DNA of 64,000 bases, taken from Glycomyces sp. YM15. GTDB lineage: Bacteria; Actinomycetota; Actinomycetes; Mycobacteriales; Micromonosporaceae. The stretch is taken from positions 57,254-121,253 of the forward strand of contig NZ_JAERMK010000004.1 in NCBI RefSeq assembly GCF_016918015.1. Direction: 5' to 3'. The translations under genes and the position numbers were made by a program. A model generated the notes under the pieces. That model saw only the letters and a list, made by a program, of their open reading frames with translations, searched no databases and was not told the DNA's origin. Positions 39,201 through 45,900 of the stretch are shown one piece after another; the stretch's first letter is position 1, and every line of letters begins with the position of its first letter.

Positions 39201-39829
39201 TTCATGGCGCGCAGGAGGGTCCGCTGGGCTTTGCCGAACTGGTTGCGGGAGCCGAGGCGCGCCTGGAGCTCCTCGGAGCGCAGGCGCTGCACGAGTCCCT
39301 CGTCGACCCACCAGGAGACGCCGCGGGACTTGGTGCGCTGGCGGAACTGCGTGAGCGCGGCGGCGGTGGTGGGGCCGACCTTGCGGCCGGAGAGCTCGTC
39401 GGGGTCGATGCGGTGGCCGAGGGCGGTGAGGAGGCCCTGGATCTTCGCGGCGCGGTGCGGGGCGGCGGTGAAGTAGCGGTGCTCGAGTTCGCGTTTGATC
39501 TGGGCGGCGGTCTCGGGTGTGACCATGCCGGTGGGCATGAGCCCGGCCGAGACCTGGATGCGGCGCACGGCGTCGCGTGTGGACGGTCCGAGGCGGGAGG
39601 CGCCGACCTCGGCCGGGTCGACCGGCTGCTTCAACTTAGCGAGCGCGGCGTGGAGGGCCGCGACGGGTTTCCCGGTGGACTCCTCGGGGTGGCGGGGGAC
39701 GTGGATCGCCATGGTCCGGTCCGGGTCGCCGCCGGGCATGGCCGGGGCCGCTTCGACGGGCAGCGCGAGCTTGCGGACTGCCTCGGGGTTCAGGTGCCGC
39801 TGAGCGGCCTGCCGCTTGGGCTGGTTCAT
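30215..39829 (-). CDS. Tc toxin TcA subunit with N-terminal PG-binding-like repeats
   Basis: A 3204-residue TcA: the pentameric translocation channel that binds cells and injects the TcC cargo. Order: four peptidoglycan-binding-like repeats (about 51-115, 125-185, 196-260, 291-365); a transthyretin/carboxypeptidase-regulatory-like domain (about 371-460); the VRP1-type segment DYCECSHCESVYGPAAYLADLL (about 935); the ABC-toxin segment VFLYPENWIEAELRDDKTPF (about 1795); and a neuraminidase-like region (from about 1865). The pore-forming domain is at about 2640-2890, and the TcB-binding domain begins at LPEWMFDLDYPGH (about 2900). The start at 39829 has GGGAAG at good spacing; an ATG at 39907 has its purine run touching the codon. 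It follows the TcB-TcC gene by about 100 bp. There is no classical signal peptide. Confidence 0.92.
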   Translation of the reverse strand: MNQPKRQAAQRHLNPEAVRKLALPVEAAPAMPGGDPDRTMAIHVPRHPEESTGKPVAALHAALAKLKQPVDPAEVGASRLGPSTRDAVRRIQVSAGLMPTGMVTPETAAQIKRELEHRYFTAAPHRAAKIQGLLTALGHRIDPDELSGRKVGPTTAAALTQFRQRTKSRGVSWWVDEGLVQRLRSEELQARLGSRNQFGKAQRTLLRAMKIASLDAPIPADELSARQPGPGTQAALRAFQTKYKLPVSGRFDLATMEKIESVAASKPLPAKQLKVKSALALVPLKRQAKLNMRGGHVAAAQQALAHFGYAIPMSEHGEARYGKATRLAVLAFQADKFLPATGQLDGRTLKALNFKIANAQPDDMKAAPHYRLRGSVRDELWRPVKGAQVRLSFRSIDGEGKLIATRVTSEAGFYDIAYDPPRDAQTGEVAKPLHLIVKFIGPDQAPLGSRILFNPTPIQWTNQTIGDRPYRGPSLYERQRPALDAVLGSLGVTDLVEDGDRNDITVAAMEAGLTQYEVMRLVLAVRVAKHVGDPALGAALYFGFIAQGLPGSLPEELLTATDEWTRIEEMTAEIAAGILLLGPEQQSAAFARAADENVIPISLVRDEETVLAALAARSVGAVLEAPPVGGDASLKSLLDVSKLEAAHYDTVGALLLQHGEASEAFWTDLTGAAEDLGGDAVVADVAAAIETAAIASGHAPAATYLKAQLDDPNVPALTSPRHLAGFSTDQWKSVVEATGFPADTPGDDPATAYALQLEATAAAHYPTFALVSELARTDGHGLVLLDQAKDFLDDHPDLELKTTGLDSYVQANGIDLDTDLHSELRVQQRAVRLAPDHKAATALLSEQLHSAAQIASLDRAELAARLSVHDGVGAQSVAMIYQTAQMSYAYVLSQLATFQADYAPGQFQVFSNQVITLADATGVLGDVPDLALLFGGLDYCECSHCESVYGPAAYLADLLRFLSTRPAKSGAPQKILQVLQARRPDIDDILLNCPNTNTPLPYIDLVNELLERAVPTGVAAPQPQTTRTAAELRAVPEHLHAPAYEKVKTARFPLRGAFNAWQEEARVILEHLGVPRHELMRLLGPATAPAGTSAAGEYFGLSTLDVQLVTTAAPSQVAQDEVWGLDTTDGEVGVLPFLRHAGITYTELLTLLDTKWIHTGGAIELVRPEGTCQLEEQSLTGLNPSRYDRVHRFIRLWRHTPWSQVQLDRILRAPGLANGTLDAAALRRLAAFAELAKRLRLTPEQALILYAPLSTEPGPDDTRSPYADLFANPNLLDPVDPAFALPLPGTEPMADHLPALGAAWQVGESDLTLLLARTGANLTVADLTKPLRYVLLANALRLPITELLSFVDLSSDLPNPFGEPAATAKLADRLAEVKAAGLTVGEVDWLLNDRPESPLGQRVEAIAEQLDALRESLRTTPADEVNGQIAATVAATFSLPDEQAVTLLDLLRPSEALWDVFADPDFMEADDEGVYVNPITETQFGELFEAWRLLHKAAYLLRRMHIDTADLPWLMDRAADFGWLHPGALPVAAADPAVPLEAWRRLAAWMGLRQRYPKPEATGWPEVFDAADAGDPIADARTAVAALTGWDPADLEDLDGNDLAFYTDVDRLAKARVTADALRRLGVPAADALKWVDRDDDVAHAQRLATEHLRQTMKSKYDTGAWLSLMPDLQDPLREARRDALTAYLIEHSLRTTPETIAAEGKEWANPKHWKDANDLQRWFLLDTEMTAVQLTSRLKQAISAVQMFAQRCLLNLEQPLVRITADAMADTTSLDSWSQWGWMSGYRLWEANRKVFLYPENWIEAELRDDKTPFFKELEDQLAQGELTDVNAEKAYRDYLRKLTEVAHMQTLGIYHEQAPEANRVHVVARSAAQPSHFYYRAFDVAYGEWTGWERIDVDIASDQVQPVVYRGRLHLFWLQFEEKTQKPKRQPPAQITDKPGTTADPAGTLEIELCWSERTPDGWTARRTSGEKLIHPWPRPRSSYTLKPRPRNNQLWLDVYLSTSPEFNDGRFYDEFSDSHERMTKRHHSVLYWPWHSSSFVFTGEVVDLKMKPLYGNYTERSSGTLVTADSLWHVRTNFGEKGRGIKSLEPSERGPKLRKPGTMRYANGRLGAVGAAVDVMIGWDDTRALLSSARTPSELVMTPGTRQYNEDAGSPVIYQDRQRAYWLKRTQVTKTVTFWYGSPGKMTLIHVPVTSIGHRWFPFWHPYASDFLATLDTKGVEGLVTRGQQSIAPNYETTFSYGPQPGNVIDPTAQGGVDFTRGGAYAAYNWELFFHAPMLIAAKLTAEHRFEEAMRWYHRIFDPTSTDGAEAPQRYWITKPFFENSGEDYRQQRIESILGDIGNHLAELRAWKNHPFSPHTIARHRPVAYQKTIVMKYIDNLIGWADQEFRRDTLESINQAVLLYSLAAEILGRRPEKVPPPERADKSYAQLTAESALDPFGNQDVAAVLEGFGPPVDIGIPDAEPDEPLPHLEVKYFGIPVNDKLLGYWDTVADRLFKVRNGLNIEGVFRQLPLFEPPIDPGMLVKAAAAGADLSSVLSLFTATDTRYRFPVLAARAVDLCSELRALGEKLLRVLETRDAESLALLRAGQEVVINQAIQAVRELQGDEAIASREALEAGRDALNTRIAYHGSIPRMNSWEIAGVVLETLGLIGNAVSAVMSGVAGAASLIPDFSIGIAGFGGSPNVSMSIGGSNVSGYLSNTGAMVNGFAGMLHTGAGMAQNQGRYTREFEDHQFNRDLATNDLAQLEAQIIAAQVREQIAAAELTNHLQVIADSEAVEDFLRTKYTNKQLYDWMLGKVSTVYFQAYQIAFDMAMLAQQSYQFELAEPDASFIQFGYWDSLKKGLLAPERLTNDIRRMESSYLEKNKRNLEITKHVSLAQVDPLALLALKLTGQAQIQLPEWMFDLDYPGHIRRRLKSVALSVPCVVGPYTSVNCTLAVTNNGVRLTDATAGGYGDPLVGGDARFWTSPVPTKVIATSHAVNDRGMFELRFDDERFLPFEGAGAVSEWTISLPKAHNQFDLASITDVVLHLDYTARAGGPGLIALAEANLDDVLPTSGAVLFALEEQFGTQWFQMLHPNDEDDDQELVFNLTADHLPFWAKVRAATDPVKVSAADLVLDTVHTDAFTVTWRLPGQMSSSEVPGANDPGFGGAPHSSVAPMPAPAMLGEWRMKLKRAVATDYRSLLPEDVRRAYLMVQFDIG

Positions 39830-39928
39830 GATGCGCTTCCCTTCGGTCTTGCGGCGGTACCCGGGCGGATCTCGCTGCGGTGGTGCAGCCGTGTCCTGCT
39901 GTTTCATTCCCTTATGAATTTGTCGCCT

Positions 39929-42900
39929 CTACCAGAGGTCGAACAGGCCGCCTAGGTGGTAGAGGCCGACGCCGATGGCCGCGGCGACGCCGACCGCGAG
40001 CAGCACCGGGGCCCCGGCGATGCCCAGCGCGATGCCGGCGGCGCCGGCGGCGATCGCGAGCCCGGCCCCGACGCCGACGGCTCCGGCGACCGTGCCCGGG
40101 ATGTCGCCGCGCTGGTAGGCGCGGTAGCCGCTGATGCCGGAGGTGACGGCGATCCCGAGGCCGCCGACGACCAGGCCGACGGTCATGGCGCTGGCTCCGG
40201 CGACGGTCGCCCCGGGCACGGCCAGTGCGTACAGCTCGAGGCCGCCGCCGACGGTGCCGAGGGCGTCGCCGACGCCCATGGCGTAGTCGCCCTGGTAGAT
40301 GTCGTTGACGAGGGCGGCGGCGGACAGGGCCGTGCCGATGCCGGTGAGGGCGCGGCCGACGCTGCCGGCGCGGCCGGGGAAGCCGCGGATGTGCTCGGGC
40401 GGGAGGGCCCCGGGCGGGATGCGGCGTCCGCGTCCGGCCTGGGTGGCGGAGGCGATGTCAGCGGAAACGGTCGCGGCGACATCGGATTCCGTGATGATGA
40501 CGGCGCGCGGGTTGCGTCCGGCCAGGGCAGGGTCGGCGGCGATGGAGCTGGCGGCGTCGCGGGTGGCTGAGCGGGCGATATTGCCGACCTTGCCGAGTTG
40601 GCCGGTGGACTTGATCTGCCGGACCTCGGTGGCGGTGACGGCGTCGTGCCCGGCGGTGTTGTCGCGCCAGGGCACGCCCGCGAGCCATTCGAGGATCTGG
40701 CCGCGGCGCGAGCCGGCGACGCCCTCGTTGGGGAAGCGGAAGTTCCAGATGAAGCGTTCGGCGGCGGAGGGCACGAGGCTGCCAGCAGTACCGAGGGTGC
40801 CGGGGGTGCCTTCGCCGTCGCCTTCGCCGTCGCCCGCGCCGGTCCCGGCGCCGGAGCCCGTATCGGTTCCCGTGCCGGTGCCGGTGGTGCCGGCCCCGGT
40901 GCCCCCGTCGCCGCCGGTCCCGTCCGTTCCGGTGGCGGCCGTTCCGGTTTCCGTGCCTGTTCCGGCGCCGGTGCCGGTGCCGGTGGTCCCGGTCCCGGCG
41001 TCGCCGCCGCCATCGCCCGTGTCGTCGCCTTCCCCTGGTCCGTTGGGGAAGAGCGGTTCGGGGAACACCCACATGCCCGTCGCGGTGTCCCAGGTGGGCA
41101 GGGCACGCAGGTGCGGGAAGGACCGCTGGGCCTCGCGGAGCACGTCGGCGGGCGCGGCGTTGGGGTTGTCGAGGATGTTGGGGGCCGCACCGGGGACTTC
41201 GCCGACCTGGTGGTCCTCGGTGCCGTTGGGGTCGACCCGCCCGGAAGGGTCGTTGCCGCAGTAGGCGTAGAGGTTCGGTCCGGCGGTGGTGCCGACGGGG
41301 TCGGCGCTGATCCAGCGGCCCAGCCAAGGGGCGTAGGAGCGGGCCCCGTAATGGTAGAGGCCGGTCTCGTCATCTCTTTCCTTGCCGTGGAAGCGGTAGC
41401 GCTTGAGGCTGTGGTTCGTGCCGGGCTTCGCGGAGCGGTAGGCGGTGGAGCCGTACGGGTGGTATTCCTCGTAGGAGACGGGTGCGCCGTCCTCGTCGGT
41501 CTCCAGTGTGGCCGAACCGATGTGGTTGCCGTGCTGGTAGCGGGCGACGGGGTCGCCCACCGTCGCGCCGTCGGTCCCGGCGGTGTCGGTGACGAGGGTG
41601 TCGATCTGGACGAAGCGGCCGGTCTCGTCGGAGAGGTGGACGGTGTGCCGTTCGAGCCGCAGGACGTCGTTCATCCACTCGCGGTAGATCTCGACCATGC
41701 CGATGTAGCGGCGCTCGGTGCGCAGGCCGCCCTGACGCTGGACGACTTTGCGCAGGCGGGTGCCGCTGCCGTCGTAGCAGTAGTAGGCGGTGCCGCCGCC
41801 GCCGAGGTCGACGACGCGGGGCTGGTCGTTCTGGGTCCACTGGAGCTCGGCGAGGTGCGGGGCGGAGATGAGGTTGCCGTAGTCGTCGTAGGCGTAGTTC
41901 AGGCTGTAGGGCCCGTCGGGGTCGTCGGTGGGGACGCTGGTGGCAGTGAGGCGGTTCTGGCGGTTGAGCGCGTCGGTGTCGTGGAGGTACCGGTAGTGGC
42001 GGGTCCAGCCGCCGCCGCCGTTCGCGATGTGGCGCATGCTCTTGAGGTTGCCGAGGTCGTCGTACGCGTACTCCTGGCGGTAGAGGCGGACGGCGGCGGT
42101 GTCGTTGGGGTGCGGCAGGGGCGCGCCGACGGCGTCGCCGGGACCGGTCTGCTCGCCCGCGGCGATGCCGGCGTGCTCGCGGCCGCTGGCCTGCACGAGC
42201 TGGCCGAGGGCGTCGTGGCGGAAGCGCATCCGCGGCGATACGAACGCGCCGTTGAAGAACAGGGACTGCTGGGCGGAGTCGTCGGCTTCGACGAGGCGGC
42301 CGGCGGCCTCGTACACGAAGTGGAGGTGCTGGAGATCGACCGGGGAACCCTCGGCGGCGGTGCGGATCCCGGTGACCCTGCGGCTCAGCGGATCGTAGGT
42401 GTACTCGCTGGTGAGTCCGTTGCCGTACCGGGAGACGGTGCGTCTCCCCAGGGGGTCGTACTCCTGCCCGGCCATGTAGGTGCGGACCGGGCCAGTGCCG
42501 CCGGGTTGGGCGCGGAGTTCGGCGAGCCGCCCGGCCTCGTCGTAGCCGGGTTCGACCATGGTGCCGTCGGCGGCGGTGACGGCGAGCGGCCGACCGAGCG
42601 CGTCGTAGCCGGTCTCGGTGCTGATGGCGTCCAGTGCCGGTTCGAGCAGGGGTGCAGCGGCGGCCATGACGGCCGCGGGGTCCTCGATCCCGGCGAGGAG
42701 GGACCAGTCGGGGTCGGCCGCGTAGTCGGCGCACATGCGCCGCACGACTTCGAGCGGGGCGCCCTTGTGGTTGTAGCGCTCGGTGACGACGGCGCCCCCG
42801 GCGTCGAGGACGATGTGGATCTTGCCGACCAGGTTCCGTTCGGCCGCTTCGGGATGGGCGTCGCCGTAGACGATGCGGGTGAGGGTGGTCTCCTCCTCTC

Positions 42901-45900
42901 CGGGTTCGGTGCCGAAGACGGCGACGGGCCGGTGGGCGGCGTCGTGCTCGAGGCGGGTGGAGCGGCCGTGCTCGTCCCAGGCGCGGACGAGGCGGCCGAT
43001 GACGTCGACCAGGTGCCAGCGACGGCCGCGCTCGGCGCTGTCGCCGCGGACCGGGTCCCCCGCGAGGTTGGCGACTCCGGCGGTGAACTCGCGGTCACGG
43101 GCGTCGAACTGCCGGGTGACGCTCCCCGTGGAGTCGGTTTCGCCGCGCATCGCGCGGAGGTCGCCGCTCCCGTTGTCCGCCAGGGAGTAGACGACGCGGC
43201 CGAACACGTCCAGGTAGGAGGCGGCGGGCGTCCCGGCGTGCTGGGCGGCCAGCCAGGCGGCGCGCTCCTGCGGGTCGGCCGGTTCGGGGCCGAGGGGGTC
43301 GGGACTGCCGCGCTCGGCGTACCAGGCGCTGTCGAGGACGGTGTCGTCCTGGTCGTGGGCGGTCACGGCCCACGGTCCGGTCTCGGTGAGCGTGAGCGTG
43401 CCGTCGGGGAAGTCGGTGCGGAAGACGCGCCCGAGCGGGTCGTAGCGGGGGATCGCGGTGACGCCGAGCTCGACCAGAGCCGCCTCGGACTCGTACTCGT
43501 GCGTGGCCGAGAAGTACGGATCGTACTGCTTGACCGGCAGCCCCTTGTTGTTGATGATGGTGCGGCCGTTGCCGACCCACCTCGGGTCGGCGTCCACTTC
43601 GGCCGCCGTCTCGGCGACGGGGTCCCATTGCAGGGCCGGACCGGGGGCGACCCGGCTCTTCGTCAGGACCAGCGAGCCCGAGCCGTCGAAGTAGGCGAAG
43701 GACTCGTGCCAGGGGGAGGCCGGGTCGCCGTGGCGCTCGCGGCGGTTGCGTCTCACCCGCACGGGTCTGCCCTCGTCGACCCATGCGAATAGGTCGTACT
43801 CCAACGTGGTGGTCGGGTCGTCGAGCGTGTCCATGCCGGGCTCACCCGGCTTCCCGAGGAGCGCGGAGGCCACCGGCACGCCGAGCGCGTCGAAGCGGAC
43901 CGCGGCGCGGTTCCCGGCCGGGTCGGTCGCGGCGCGCGGGGCGAGCACCCGGTAGTCGTGCTCGATGTGGACCTCGTGCCCGATGACGTCCCGGACGGTG
44001 ACGATGGCGAGGTCGTGGACGTCGCGCTCGACCTCGGTGGTCGCCCCGAACGGGTCGACCGATCCCGAGGGCAGGTAGAAGTGGTCGGCGGCGCCGGGCG
44101 CGTAGGCGGCGACCCCCGAAGGGGCCCACCAGCCCTCCTCGAAGTGCTCGTACCCGGCGGCGGTCAGCTCGCCGGCGGTGACCGACCCGTCGTAGTACCC
44201 GGCGACGAGGCCGTCGGTGAGCGTCAGCCGCCGGGTGTGGTGCTCCAGCCCGAGCGCGCCGTGGACCCCGAACGGGAGCGGCCCGGAGAGGTCGTCGGCC
44301 CGGAAGAACGCCTGGGTCCGCCCGGTCAACCGCAGCACCGGACCGCCCGTGACGTCCACGGTGCCGTCCTCGCCGACCGCCTCGAAGGGCACGAGATCGG
44401 CCGCCGCCACGTAGCCGTCCACTTCGGATGCCGTGAGGTGTCCGGCGGGCAGCCCCGCCAGCTCGAACGAGTGCGTCTCGCAGACGGTGCGCAGCCGCCG
44501 CGCGTCCGGTTCGTCGATGTCGGCGGTGTAGCCGACCACCCGGTAGCTCGCCCCGGTGCGGGCCTGCGCCGCGCGGACCGGCTGCGGCAGTGAGAGGTCG
44601 ACCGCGGGGCGGCCGTAAGCCAGCGAGGCGGTACGGATCGGCACACCCAGGTCGTCGGTCTCCAGCACCAGCGAATGGGCGATCCGCGGATCCCCGGCCA
44701 GGCGGTCGTACGTGTAGGTGATCGCCTCGGTCGGCAGCAGCTGGAACACCGCGAAGCGCCTCTCGCCGAGGGGCTGGCGCAGGACGATCCCGTACGCGGC
44801 CTCGTTCACCGAATAGGGCACTGTGGCATCGGGGCCGTCGTCGAGACCATAGACCTCGGTGCGCAGCGCCGTTCCTTTGAGGGCCCGGCAGGCCTGCCGG
44901 TACTCCTCGCCGCTCAGGCCAGCGGGCAGATCCGGCTCGGGCAGCGCCTGCTCGGGCAGCACCGTGTTCTCCCAGTACTGCGCCCGGCGGGTGTGAGCGA
45001 TACGCTCCCCCGCCGCCGCGGCCGCCCCGGTGTGGAACCAGGTGCGGGTGAGCACGGGCGGCTGGTGCAGGTCCGCGTCCCCCGTGTTCGAACCCTCCGG
45101 CAGGACCTCGAACGCCTCGGTGTCGACCGTCTCCACCCGGCCGAAACCGCGGAACTCCCGCTCCACCGGGTCGAAGTAGCCGTCGTGGTAGCTGGTCGTG
45201 CCGGTGAACACGGTCTCGCGGATCCGGTCGGTGCGGATCACGCGGTGGGCGCATGAGACCGGGAACGGTAGCTTTCCCGGCCACGGCCGCCCGGCCTGCT
45301 CGTCGGCCTGCGCGAAGTAGGTGGAGGGCTTGTACTCGACGCGGACCTCGCCGCCTGTCCCGTTCTCGTACGCGGTGAGCAGATGCGGGCGGCCCGCGCT
45401 CATGAGGTCCACGTAGCGCATCGCCGCGGCGGTGCCGTGCGGGAGGGACGTGGACCAGACCAGGCAGCCGGTGCCGGTGCCGCGCAGGTCGACCAGGCCC
45501 ACCCTGCGCCGGTTGTCGGTGCCGGGCACACCGGGGAGGAGCACGCGGGGGGAGGCCCAGGAGTCCCCGGAGCGGTTGGTGTACAGGCGGACCCCATCGT
45601 CGGCGAGGTACACGAGGTCCGTGCGGCCGTTGCCGTCCACGTCGCCGAGGAGGACCCGGCGGGGATCGAAGCGGTCGGGCGGGTCGAACCACGGCGAATC
45701 GCCCATGTGGACGGCGGGACCGAAGCGGCCGTAGCCGAGGTTGGGCCGGAAGGCCACCGAGCCGTTCGCGATCCGCACCAGGTCGGGAAGCCCGTCCCCG
45801 GTCATGTCGGCGAGCTGGACGGCCACGGTCGCCGTCGCCTCCAGGAGCGAAGGCCGTTGGAGCTCCGGGCCGTCGAGCGGGCGGGGTGCGCCGAAGCCCG

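Noticed and set aside
34691..39955. A 1754-codon open frame on the plus strand opposite TcA
   Set aside because: It is the antisense shadow of a high-GC gene. Its translation is Arg/Gly/Val-rich with no domain, while the minus-strand frame shows full TcA architecture.
40790..41050. Possible tandem-repeat locus or CRISPR-like array
   Set aside because: It is the degenerate Gly/Thr/Asp codon repeat of the TcC linker. There are no spacers and no conserved repeat unit. No CRISPR array was seen anywhere in the window.
40598..43792. A 1064-codon open frame on the plus strand opposite the TcB-TcC gene
   Set aside because: Same antisense effect. The Val/Gly/Glu-rich translation has no motifs and the minus strand reads as Rhs repeats.
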